From: an uncultured Eubacteriales bacterium
GTDB lineage: Bacteria > Bacillota > Clostridia > Oscillospirales > Acutalibacteraceae
DNA: 33,670 nt
Direction: 5' to 3'
Assembly: GCA_949068525.1 (NCBI GenBank)
Contig: CARTIQ010000009.1
Location: forward strand, 1 to 33,670
The notes below the pieces were generated by a model. It searched no databases. It was not told the origin of the DNA and saw nothing but the letters and a program-made list of their open reading frames with translations. Position numbers and translations under genes: made by a program. Shown here piece by piece: positions 1-7,414 of this stretch; the first letter of the stretch is position 1; every line of letters starts with the position of its first letter.

Positions 1-38
1 AAAAACAGCACTTGATAACAATCAAAATATTTAACAAG

Positions 39-1364
39 TTATATATTTGCTACCTGGTCGCAATAAATTTTAAGCATATCCACTAAATTATATTTAAAAT
101 TAATGCAATCTGGCGTTCCGCTTTTCTTCTTTGCCTCATGAGGACAACCACCCATGCAAAATGGTAAAGCTGTACATTCTAAACATTCTTTATGTTCAAA
201 AGGAGACCAAGTTATATATTCTATATTTTCTTTATGTGTACTTATTATTTTCATGTTTTTAAAGTCTTTTATGTTCCCAAATGAGTGCGCAACTTCACCA
301 ATTTCAACCCAGCATTTATATAAATTCCCTGCTGGATCTATAACAAATGAATTATTATTATCAGCACCGCAAAAATGCGCCTTAAGACGAGGGAAATATG
401 CTTGTTTTGCTTTGGAATTAGACATGAAGCCCTTTTTTACCAAAAGTTTATAATATTTGGCAAACTCGTTTGCCATCTCTTTATTGCTAAAACATTGACC
501 TGCAATTTTTGAACATTTGTCGCTATACTCAACTATTTGCCCAATTCTTACATCACAACCACCGAATCCATTTGTAATTAAAATATCAAGCAATTCTTCA
601 AAATTACACGAATTATTAAATTTAGCAATATTAACTCTAAATTGTACGTCTACGCCGTTTTCTTTCATTTTTTTGGCATTATTTATAATAGTGTCAAACG
701 TACCTTCTCCAGTTTTTAATATTCTAGTTAAATTATGTGTTGCTGGAGGTCCATCTAGTGTTGCTTGGGCCATTGTTATTTTCAAATTCAGCATATTTTT
801 AATAAATTCATCATCTAATAAAAAACAGTTAGAAGTTAAGCCCGCTTCATATTTAACACCATTTTCCTCGCAAATTTCTATCATTTTTTTAGACATCTCT
901 ACAATTATATCTTTTGCTAAGGTTGGTTCTCCACCGTACCATGCGATATCTACATTTTCATCTCGTTTTGCAGCCATCTCGACTTGAGAATATATAGCGT
1001 TTTTTGTGTTGTCATCCATAAACTCATTTCTTGTATGCTCATAACAATATGGGCAGGCAAAATTACAGGCTAATGTTGGTGCAATTGTTAAGCCAAGGGT
1101 ATTGCTACGGAATTTGCCCCCATAATTTTTATATTTTAAAATAGATAATTCATCATCATTGTCATCTATTATATATTTCCCTTCTTTCATTAATTTTAGC
1201 AGTTCTTTAGTGTCTTCATCTAAATTTGTTTCGTCTAACGTTTCTAATGACCTCATGATATTTTTAAAATCATCTGTTATTTCTGCTAATGCACACGACA
1301 TACCGTTAAAGGCAAATTCCTGACCCTTATGTTTAAAAAAAATATTATACTTTGATGCTTTCAT
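39..1364 (-). CDS. Radical SAM/SPASM peptide maturase (copy 1)
   Basis: Likely installs a radical-based modification, such as a thioether or C-C crosslink, on a small peptide in the cytoplasm. From the chosen start it is 441 residues. It has an N-terminal region of about 95 residues, a radical SAM cluster motif CNFACPYC (Cys 100, 104, 107) and a WYGGEP motif. The C-terminal SPASM region has a Cys in CGADNN, another in YKCW, then CLECTALPFCMGGC and a final Cys, enough for two auxiliary Fe-S clusters. I start at the ATG at 1364 rather than the GTG at 1373: AAGGAAG lies a good distance before the ATG but touches the GTG, and the start MKASKYNIFF then matches MKESKYNIIF of the other copy. It is last in a minus-strand run after the GNAT gene, 54 bases away. 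The family is clear, but substrate and bond type are inferred from context. Confidence 0.88.
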   Translation of the reverse strand: MKASKYNIFFKHKGQEFAFNGMSCALAEITDDFKNIMRSLETLDETNLDEDTKELLKLMKEGKYIIDDNDDELSILKYKNYGGKFRSNTLGLTIAPTLACNFACPYCYEHTRNEFMDDNTKNAIYSQVEMAAKRDENVDIAWYGGEPTLAKDIIVEMSKKMIEICEENGVKYEAGLTSNCFLLDDEFIKNMLNLKITMAQATLDGPPATHNLTRILKTGEGTFDTIINNAKKMKENGVDVQFRVNIAKFNNSCNFEELLDILITNGFGGCDVRIGQIVEYSDKCSKIAGQCFSNKEMANEFAKYYKLLVKKGFMSNSKAKQAYFPRLKAHFCGADNNNSFVIDPAGNLYKCWVEIGEVAHSFGNIKDFKNMKIISTHKENIEYITWSPFEHKECLECTALPFCMGGCPHEAKKKSGTPDCINFKYNLVDMLKIYCDQVANI

Positions 1365-1418
1365 TTTTGCCACTTCCTTCTTTTATTATAAAAGTGCTAA
1401 ATTAATACTACTTTGACT

Positions 1419-1901
1419 TTAACATAGTTTTTTTATGAAATTAATCTTATATTCTTTAAAATTTTGATGCTTCAATAACCTTCTGACACGAATATTTTCT
1501 CCATAAACATTTCCACACAAGTATTTTCTATTGTTCAATTTAGCCCAATTTTCGCAAGATTTATATAATAAATACGCAATTTTATAAAAAGCTAAGTTTT
1601 TGTATGCATCTTTATCAAGGAATAAATCAACTAGTAACGCATAATCATGCGCTTCAAATAAATAGTCTTTGTTAGCTAACCGGACTTCAGCATAACCAAT
1701 AAGATTTTTGCGATGCTCTGCGACAAAAAAGCAAACGTTAGACTTGCTTATCTCTTTACTCACATTAATAGGTCTAGTTACATTCACATTTTTAAAAAAA
1801 GAATTTATTTCAATTTGGTTTTTTAAAAGTTTTTGCGCAAGTTTTTCTATTTTTTCTACATCCTGTTTTGTAGCTTTTCTAATATTAACAAATTGTTCCA
1901 T
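1419..1901 (-). CDS. GNAT-family N-acetyltransferase
   Basis: Predicted acetyl-CoA-dependent acyltransferase of 160 residues, a usual length for a single GNAT domain. The first strand and helix (VNIRKATKQDVEKIEKLAQK) and the last motif (GENIRVRRLLKHQNFKEYK, resembling the common N..A..lYe..GF pattern) support the fold. The central acetyl-CoA-binding strand is less typical, with LVDLFLDKDAYKN where many members have V.p..rg.GiG. It lies between the Cys-peptide gene and maturase copy 1, so it could acetylate the mature peptide for tailoring or self-protection; this is inference from position only. AAGGAGG sits about 13 bases before the ATG, a long spacing that may lower its translation relative to the peptide gene. 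Confidence 0.75.
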   Translation of the reverse strand: MEQFVNIRKATKQDVEKIEKLAQKLLKNQIEINSFFKNVNVTRPINVSKEISKSNVCFFVAEHRKNLIGYAEVRLANKDYLFEAHDYALLVDLFLDKDAYKNLAFYKIAYLLYKSCENWAKLNNRKYLCGNVYGENIRVRRLLKHQNFKEYKINFIKKLC

Positions 1902-1942
1902 AAAAATTAAAGATCCTCCTTGCCGCCATTAAAACAGGTGTT

Positions 1943-2050
1943 TTAGCACCTACATTTACGTCCACTATTATCAATAGCGCAAACATTCATTATTGATCTT
2001 ATCGCAAAAGAATGTTCTTTTATTTCTTGTCTAGAAACTATAATTTTCAT
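1943..2050 (-). CDS. Small Cys-containing peptide, candidate RiPP precursor
   Basis: A 35-codon gene between maturase copy 2 and the GNAT gene. The reading frame begins MKIIVSRQEI, has no Cys in the first 23 residues, and ends in CAIDNSGRKCRC, with Cys at 24, 33 and 35, then TAA. A perfect AGGAGGT lies 6 to 7 bases before the ATG, the strongest ribosome site in the cluster. The charged, Cys-free front and Cys-rich, Gly- and Ser-containing tail look like a leader plus core of a radical SAM-modified peptide. Clostridial Cys-rich peptides paired with SPASM maturases are a known theme, but I cannot assign this one to a named family. No double-Gly cleavage site is visible. The alternative is a chance ORF; ribosome site, position and direction argue against that. 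Confidence 0.65.
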   Translation of the reverse strand: MKIIVSRQEIKEHSFAIRSIMNVCAIDNSGRKCRC

Positions 2051-2113
2051 ATATACCACCTCCTACCCTTAAAAATATAAAAAAACAGAATTATCAAAGC
2101 AAACAAGGAAGAC

Positions 2114-3427
2114 CTAGTTTTTAATTTTTTTATCATAAGTTAATCTTAGTTTCTCTAATACATTATTTTTTGATGTTATACAAACCGGCATTTTTTCTTT
2201 TACTCCTTTGTTCACGCATCCCCCCATACAAATAGGCAATATATCACAGTTTCTACATTTTTTATACTTAAAAGGACTCCAAAGCATATATTTTATTTTA
2301 TGACTATTAATTATTTCTCTTATATCTTTAATCTCAAGGACATTCCCCACAGAATTTTCCAGCTCTCCTACCTCTGGCAAACAATTATATAGATCTCCTA
2401 AAGGGCTAACAATAAAAGAGTTTATATTATTAGCCATACATGTTGTTTCTTCTGTAGATGGGTAATCTTCAAAAATAAGTTTATTAAATCGTCTTTCCAT
2501 AATTAATTTTTTAAACATTTTAATTTTTTCAGCAGCTTTTTTATCTGTTAAAGGACTATGAATTTTACAATTACCATTATAAGCAGATAAAGTTCCCACG
2601 GATATATAACATTTTTTAAAATTTTCTTTTTCAAAAATATCAAACAGTTCAATCATGTCATTTTTTTCCATATAATCAACGTGAACGCTTACCCCAACTG
2701 AGATTCCCATTTTTAGCATCAACTTTACGTTATCAACTATTTTAAAAAAGGTTCCCTTCCCATTATGCAATTTCCTTATAGAATCATGAATTGCAGGACT
2801 TCCATCAAGGGTTATCTGAACACTTTCGATGTGTGAATCAAGCATATTTTGGATTGTCTGTTTATCGATAAGATACCCATTTGTAATAATGCTTGAATGA
2901 TATTCAATATAACGCTCTTTGCACATTAAAATTATTTTTTTTGACATGTCCCAGATATCACTTTTCGCTAAAAGTGGTTCTCCTCCAAACCAAGTTATCT
3001 GCAAATTTTTTTTCCCGATCGTTAAAAGTTTTAATTGTCTATAAATTGCATGTTTTACTCGGTCTGATATAAAATCAAGTTTTTTGTTCTCTCCCTCGAA
3101 ACAATAGGGGCAACAACAGTTACAGGCAGTTGTAGGTAATATTGTAACAATCGCGCTACCATTTCTATATTTTTTTTTGTTAAATTCATATTCTAAAAAA
3201 TTCAATTCATCGAAATCATCATTAATTAAAAAGCCGTTATTTTCCAGGTTTTTAAGCAAGCAAGTTTGTTCTTCATCAAGACTATTTTTATCAAAATTCA
3301 TGCTAGTTGCTTTCTTTAACATATAAAAAAACTTATCATCAACTTCAGCAAGTACACATGTCAAGCTATTAAAAGCTAATTTTTTACTATTATGTTCAAA
3401 AATAATATTATATTTTGACTCTTTCAT
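2114..3427 (-). CDS. Radical SAM/SPASM peptide maturase (copy 2)
   Basis: A 437-residue paralog of the maturase at 39-1364, alike along its whole length but clearly diverged. The radical SAM motif CNCCCPYC uses Cys 102, 106 and 109, with two extra Cys inside the loop, an unusual feature. WFGGEP follows. The SPASM part has Cys in TTCMAN and YNCL, then CRNCDILPICMGGC and a final Cys, so both auxiliary clusters look intact. The N-terminal stretch (KESKYNIIFEHNSKKLAF) is shared with copy 1 and may recognise the peptide leader. AAGGGGAG precedes the ATG by 7 bases. It lies 68 bases downstream of metK and 63 bases upstream of the peptide gene, so all three are probably co-transcribed. Function is inferred from family and context. 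Confidence 0.88.
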   Translation of the reverse strand: MKESKYNIIFEHNSKKLAFNSLTCVLAEVDDKFFYMLKKATSMNFDKNSLDEEQTCLLKNLENNGFLINDDFDELNFLEYEFNKKKYRNGSAIVTILPTTACNCCCPYCFEGENKKLDFISDRVKHAIYRQLKLLTIGKKNLQITWFGGEPLLAKSDIWDMSKKIILMCKERYIEYHSSIITNGYLIDKQTIQNMLDSHIESVQITLDGSPAIHDSIRKLHNGKGTFFKIVDNVKLMLKMGISVGVSVHVDYMEKNDMIELFDIFEKENFKKCYISVGTLSAYNGNCKIHSPLTDKKAAEKIKMFKKLIMERRFNKLIFEDYPSTEETTCMANNINSFIVSPLGDLYNCLPEVGELENSVGNVLEIKDIREIINSHKIKYMLWSPFKYKKCRNCDILPICMGGCVNKGVKEKMPVCITSKNNVLEKLRLTYDKKIKN

Positions 3428-3495
3428 AAAAAAACTCCCCTTACCGTTTAGGATTTTCTCCTTGCATTGCCATCAAAACCGCTATTTTTTAATTT

Positions 3496-4698
3496 TTAAA
3501 AACCATATACTTTATCAGCACTCTTAATTGCGTTTTTTAGGTCTGCAAATTTATCAACCTTTTCCCAAGCTACATATAAATCTTCTCTGCCCATATGTCC
3601 ATATTTAGCTAAACTTTGATATATTGGATTTTTAAGATTTAGGCTGTTAATTATAGCTGCTGGTCGTAGATCAAAGATTGAATTTATTGTATTTGCCAAT
3701 TTCTCATTAGAATATTTTGATGTACCGAACGTTTCGACCATAACTGAAATAGGGGAAGCTAGCCCTATGGCATAAGCGATTTGAACTTCACATTTTTTAG
3801 CCAAACCTGCCGCAACAATATTCTTTGCCACATGCCTTGCCGCATAAGCGGCACTACGATCAATTTTAGTAGGATCTTTCCCCGAAAAAGCTCCACCGCC
3901 GTGCCGTGAATATCCACCATATGTGTCGACAATAATTTTTCTTCCGGTTAAGCCACTGTCTCCAACCGGACCACCGATTACAAATCGGCCAGTAGGGTTT
4001 ACAAAAATTTTCGTGTTTTTGTCTAACATGTTTTCCGGAATAACTGTGTTTATTACATTTTCTGTTATATCCTTTTTGAGCTTTTCTTGAATAACATCTT
4101 CAGCGTGCTGAGCAGATATGATAATGGTGTCCACTCTTTTTGGAATACCATCTTCATATTCAACAGTTACCTGAGTTTTTCCATCTGGGCGCAAATAATC
4201 TAGAATTTTTTCTTTTCTAACGTATGTAAGCTTTTGTGCAAGCTTATGTGCTAAAGAGATAGGAAGCGGCATTAACTCTGGCGTTTCGTCACACGCAAAT
4301 CCAAATACTATGCCCTGATCTCCTGCCCCTATTTCGTTTTCAGAATCTTTTTCCCCATGCTTAAATTCCAGCGATTGATTAACGCCCCTCGCTATGTCAG
4401 GAGATTGAGAATTTATGGAGGTTATTATACCGCAAGTATTACCATCAAAGCCTGATTCTGGGCTATTATAACCGATTTCATTAACGGCCTCTCTTACTAT
4501 ATCTGAAATGTTTACATAGCTAGAAGTTGATATTTCACCCATCACATGAATTAACCCTGCTGAAGCGGCTACCTCACATGCCACATGAGCATTTGGATCT
4601 TTTTCTAAAATTTCATCTAGAATAGCGTCGGCAATTTGATCACAAAGCTTATCTGGATGGCCTTCTGTTACGGATTCGGAAGTAAAAAAAGTTTTCAT
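3496..4698 (-). CDS. metK: S-adenosylmethionine synthetase
   Basis: Makes S-adenosylmethionine from ATP and methionine in the cytosol. At 400 residues it has full family length. Diagnostic motifs are present: SESVTEGHPDKLCDQ at the N-terminus (ATP and metal binding), GAGDQG at residues 124-129, and GGGAFSGKDPTKIDRSAAYA in the second half. No break or missing motif is seen. AGGTGGGG lies upstream of the ATG. It reads straight into maturase copy 2 with a 68-base gap and no clear terminator, so it may supply SAM, which radical SAM enzymes consume. It may instead be the cell's only, housekeeping copy that happens to sit here; the window cannot settle that. Confidence 0.97.
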   Translation of the reverse strand: MKTFFTSESVTEGHPDKLCDQIADAILDEILEKDPNAHVACEVAASAGLIHVMGEISTSSYVNISDIVREAVNEIGYNSPESGFDGNTCGIITSINSQSPDIARGVNQSLEFKHGEKDSENEIGAGDQGIVFGFACDETPELMPLPISLAHKLAQKLTYVRKEKILDYLRPDGKTQVTVEYEDGIPKRVDTIIISAQHAEDVIQEKLKKDITENVINTVIPENMLDKNTKIFVNPTGRFVIGGPVGDSGLTGRKIIVDTYGGYSRHGGGAFSGKDPTKIDRSAAYAARHVAKNIVAAGLAKKCEVQIAYAIGLASPISVMVETFGTSKYSNEKLANTINSIFDLRPAAIINSLNLKNPIYQSLAKYGHMGREDLYVAWEKVDKFADLKNAIKSADKVYGF

Positions 4699-4810
4699 AA
4701 TAACCCCACCTTTTCACGTATAACCTTTTTCGACTACATTTTATAGCTAGCGTTTAGGGAAATGTGTCGAATAAAGCAATATTTGAAGAGTTTTTATAAC
4801 TTTGTATGAA

Positions 4811-4838
4811 TTAATATTTATAGCTATTAAATTGTCGA
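4811..4838 (-). promoter_or_regulatory. Possible promoter of metK and the peptide cluster
   Basis: On the minus strand TCGACA and TATTAA are 16 bases apart, about 110 bases before the metK ATG. The match to the vegetative consensus is only moderate. A second TCGACA followed by TATAAA lies closer to the gene, at roughly 4740-4770, but with 19-base spacing. Confidence 0.3.
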
Positions 4839-4933
4839 AATTTTGGCACATATTGCACACCAAAAATTCGATAAACGTTTTAAATGATATTTATTAAAAT
4901 AGATTAAGGATGTTTTTAAAATAATGAAGATAG

Positions 4934-4981
4934 ACTTGAATCTCTCTTATTGAAGAGAATAAATCTGTATTTTTATCAAGT
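4934..4981 (+). other. Potential structured RNA segment in the metK/prophage gap
   Basis: ACTTGA (4934-4939) pairs with TCAAGT (4976-4981), enclosing an inner hairpin TCTCTT-ATTG-AAGAGA (4943-4958). It lies in the gene-free stretch 4699-5258, between divergently read metK and the first phage gene, and is followed by two terminator-like hairpins. Apart from these elements and the metK promoter I see no gene in this stretch. The left attachment site would be expected near here but I could not recognise it. Confidence 0.25.
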
Positions 4982-5015
4982 GCAAAAAAGAAAATAAAAT
5001 AGTGAATATATATCG

Positions 5016-5042
5016 GTCGTAGTGTGGCGCTACGGCTTTTTT
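5016..5042 (+). terminator. Rho-independent terminator
   Basis: GTCGTAG (5016-5022) pairs with CTACGGC (5030-5036), one G-T pair, 7-base loop, followed by six T. No gene upstream on the plus strand accounts for it, so it may end a short RNA from the metK/prophage gap or be left over from the insertion boundary. Confidence 0.55.
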
Positions 5043-5081
5043 ATGTGCAAAAAATGTAGTAAGAGTTCAGAGATTGATAAG

Positions 5082-5126
5082 GCCTGTAGATAAATGGGGT
5101 AGCCCGTTTGTTTATAGGCTTTTTTG
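5082..5126 (+). terminator. Long-stem terminator
   Basis: GCCTGTAGATAAA (5082-5094) pairs over 13 positions, including G-T pairs, with TTTGTTTATAGGC (5107-5119). The loop holds an inner GGG/CCC pairing and a T run follows. It probably insulates the phage genes from upstream plus-strand transcription. Confidence 0.6.
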
Positions 5127-5258
5127 TTTGTGTAGATAAGGATCTAGGCTTACCGTAACACAGAAAGCGGTATTTCAAATGTACATATTTTGTTTATCAA
5201 GAGCACCACCTTGTTTCTCCATATTTTTGAAATTTTAGGAATACGGAGAGACGACGAA

Positions 5259-5657
5259 ATGATAATAAAATATGAATTTATAGACGGAAAAAAGATAGAG
5301 ATTGAAGTATCAACAGAACTTGGACAAATTATCTTGCAAATTGATAAAGAAGCCAAAAACAATGATAGACGTGAAACTAGACGACATCAAAGTTTAAGTG
5401 AATTAAGCGATAAAGCTGATTTGATCGCGGATGAAAGTATAGATATTGAAAAAGACATTTTGCAAAAATTTGATATGGACAGGTTGTATGATGCAATATC
5501 TAAACTTAAGCCGTCTGAGCAGGAGTTAATACATAAACTTTATTTGGACAAGCAGGTAATGGCTCAAGCGGAATATGCAAGACGAAAAAACGTTAGTGAA
5601 GTAGCTATATGGAAAAAAGTACAGCGTATAAAAGATAAATTAAAAAAGTTAATGTAA
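5259..5657 (+). CDS. Small sigma-70 region 4-like phage regulator
   Basis: A 132-residue soluble protein. The last 45 residues form a helix-turn-helix of the sigma region 4 type (LKPSEQELIHKLYLDKQ, then a recognition-helix stretch NVSEVAIWKKVQRIKDKL); the first 30 residues look like a small strand-rich cap. Such proteins are common in Firmicutes mobile elements and probably act as dedicated or accessory sigma-like factors. I start at the ATG at 5259, which has GGAGAG 8 bases upstream, not the TTG at 5190, which has no ribosome site. It is the first gene of the phage region and has its own terminator, so it is likely a separate early transcript. DNA target unknown. Confidence 0.7.
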   Translation: MIIKYEFIDGKKIEIEVSTELGQIILQIDKEAKNNDRRETRRHQSLSELSDKADLIADESIDIEKDILQKFDMDRLYDAISKLKPSEQELIHKLYLDKQVMAQAEYARRKNVSEVAIWKKVQRIKDKLKKLM

Positions 5658-5664
5658 CGCGCAA

Positions 5665-5699
5665 AACTCCCATCAAATCTTAATGGGAGTTGTTTTTTT
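5665..5699 (+). terminator. Rho-independent terminator after the sigma-like gene
   Basis: AACTCCCAT (5665-5673) and ATGGGAGTT (5683-5691) form a perfect 9-bp stem with a 9-base loop, followed by G and seven T. It lies eight bases after the stop codon. Confidence 0.85.
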
Positions 5700-5734
5700 G
5701 AAAAATTTTTTAAAAAATATGTCAGGGTTTACCT

Positions 5735-5790
5735 TTCCCGTGGCTTATATATAGAGGCATTTTTTCTGAACAAAAAATTAAGCCTCGGAA
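5735..5790 (+). promoter_or_regulatory. Extended hairpin leader of the early phage operon
   Basis: TTCCCG-T-GGCTTA (5735-5747) pairs with TAAGCC-T-CGGAA (5779-5790), with one bulged C and a T-T mismatch. The stem continues as ATTTTTT (5759-5765) with AAAAAAT (5772-5778), leaving an 11-base one-sided bulge. The ribosome site GGGGGTG starts two bases past the stem. This could be an RNA leader controlling the first replication gene, or a protein-binding site. A TTTACC/TATAGA pair 16 bases apart overlaps its left side and might be the promoter. Confidence 0.4.
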
Positions 5791-5804
5791 CGGGGGTGAA
5801 CATT

Positions 5805-5990
5805 ATGTATAAGCATCAGCTAAAAATTACAGTAAGAAAGGAGGGCGAACAACCTATAAGCATTGCGGAGTTTAAGAAATTATCTTGGATTGAAAAATTA
5901 TCATCAAGATGGTTTGGGCATGCAAAAAAGATGATGTTGCTAATTCCAGAAGACAGAGTACAAAGTTTAGAGATTAAGGAGGTTGATTAA
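5805..5990 (+). CDS. Small conserved-looking phage protein, unknown function
   Basis: A 61-residue basic protein beginning MYKHQLKITVRKEGEQP. It looks like a short strand-rich N-terminus and an amphipathic C-terminus (WIEKLSSRWFGHAKKMM). No motif, membrane span or signal peptide is recognised. The ATG at 5805 is preferred because GGGGGTG lies 7 bases upstream; the GTG at 5796 is inside that site. It is the first gene of the replication operon, and its last codons contain the AAGGAGG of the SNF2 gene, so the two are translationally tied. Its job is unknown; position suggests an early replication accessory protein. Confidence 0.55.
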   Translation: MYKHQLKITVRKEGEQPISIAEFKKLSWIEKLSSRWFGHAKKMMLLIPEDRVQSLEIKEVD

Positions 5991-5991
5991 A

Positions 5992-7413
5992 ATGACAAAC
6001 AAAATGCCAATAAAATCAGAGCCTTTTAAACATCAAAAAGAAGTGTTTGATTTTGCGATAAGTCACGCAGATCAGCATGGAATAGCCTTGCTTATGAGTA
6101 TGGGTTGCGGCAAGTCACTGAGTTCGATAGCGGTAGCAGGAGCTTTGTATAATGCGAAAAACATAAAGAAAGTTTTGATTGTCTGCCCACTGTCCATTGT
6201 TGGAGTCTGGAAAGAAGAATTTGAAAAATTTGCAGATTTTGATTATGAGCTAGCGATTTTAAAAGGCAATATGGCTAAGAAAACTGAGCTGTTACAAAAA
6301 ATGCAAGGTTACAGCCTTCAAGTTGCAGTTGTAAATTATGAATCAGTTTGGAGGATGGAAATAGAATTTGCAAACTGGAAACCTGATTTTATCATTGCTG
6401 ATGAGAGCCATAAAATTAAAACTCACAATATCGCAGCTTCAAAAGCAATGCATAGGCTTGGGGGAAAGACAAAATATCGTATGATTTTGACCGGAACAAT
6501 GATTACAAACAAAGAAATAGATGTGTTTTCGCAATATAAATTCGTTGAACCAGCAATCTTTGGTAACAGCTTTTATGCATTTAGAAACAAGTATTTTGAT
6601 ATGGTTGGGTACGGTCAACATACACCGGTTTTGAAAGAGTCAATGAAGGATGAGCTAATGGAAAAAATACATAGCATAGCGTTTAGAGCTAATAAGGCTG
6701 AATGTTTAGATTTACCGACAGTTACAGATATTATCCGATACACAGAACTTGAGCCAAAAGCTATAAATATTTACCAAAGTCTTGTGAAAGACAGCTTTGC
6801 GGAACTTAGTAACTGTGAAATTACTGTAACTAATGTGCTAACGAAGTTGCTCAGATTATCTCAGCTAACTGGAGGATTCTTGGGAAGTGATGGTGGCAAT
6901 ACATATCAACAAGTAAGCAGAGCAAAAATGGAAGCGTTAGAAGATATCATTGATGAAGCTGTGCAAAGTGGCGAAAAACTCGTTGTTATATCAAGATTTA
7001 TCCCAGAAATTAAAGCTATAGAAAAACTGTTGAATAAAAAACGTATTTTGTATTCGATGGTTTCGGGCGAAATTAAAGACCGAGAAGAACAGATACGTAA
7101 ATTTCAAAATGATCCGAAAGTATCAGTATTTATAGGTCAGGTTGCCACAGCAGGTCTTGGAATAACGCTTACGGCAGCTTCTACTATGGTATTTTATTCG
7201 CTGGATTATTCCATGAGCAACTTTGAGCAGGCAAAAGCTAGAATCCATCGCGCAGGGCAACAGAAAAATTGTACATACATTTACTTGATTGCAAAAGGCA
7301 CAGTGGATGAAAAAGTTTTATCTACTCTTCAAAACAAGGCGAATTTAGCGAAAAACTTAATTGATGAATACAAACGTGGGTTAAATCCATACGAGATCGG
7401 AGGTATTTTTTAA
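5992..7413 (+). CDS. SNF2-family DEAD/DEAH helicase
   Basis: ATP-driven DNA translocase or helicase of superfamily 2, 473 residues, a typical length for compact phage SNF2 proteins. Motif I SMGCGKS (residues 36-42), motif II DESH (137-140), motif III LTGTM, and motif VI ARIHRAGQQ near the C-terminus are all visible, giving the usual two RecA-like lobes without a long insert. A GLGITLTAA motif V precedes motif VI. The start is the ATG at 5992 with AAGGAGG 9 bases upstream, two bases after the previous stop. In phages these sit with the replication module, as here before the polymerase and primase, and probably remodel DNA or displace proteins. Exact substrate unknown. Confidence 0.92.
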   Translation: MTNKMPIKSEPFKHQKEVFDFAISHADQHGIALLMSMGCGKSLSSIAVAGALYNAKNIKKVLIVCPLSIVGVWKEEFEKFADFDYELAILKGNMAKKTELLQKMQGYSLQVAVVNYESVWRMEIEFANWKPDFIIADESHKIKTHNIAASKAMHRLGGKTKYRMILTGTMITNKEIDVFSQYKFVEPAIFGNSFYAFRNKYFDMVGYGQHTPVLKESMKDELMEKIHSIAFRANKAECLDLPTVTDIIRYTELEPKAINIYQSLVKDSFAELSNCEITVTNVLTKLLRLSQLTGGFLGSDGGNTYQQVSRAKMEALEDIIDEAVQSGEKLVVISRFIPEIKAIEKLLNKKRILYSMVSGEIKDREEQIRKFQNDPKVSVFIGQVATAGLGITLTAASTMVFYSLDYSMSNFEQAKARIHRAGQQKNCTYIYLIAKGTVDEKVLSTLQNKANLAKNLIDEYKRGLNPYEIGGIF

Positions 7414-7414
7414 A

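Noticed and set aside
11..26. Terminator at the end of maturase copy 1
   Set aside because: TTGAT-AACA-ATCAA is only a 5-bp stem without a T run on the minus strand, so the transcript may continue beyond the window.
4699..5258. SAM riboswitch upstream of metK
   Set aside because: No SAM-I core is seen on the minus strand. A TTATCAAGAG-like match near 5195 lies on the plus strand, far from metK, and lacks the other conserved parts.
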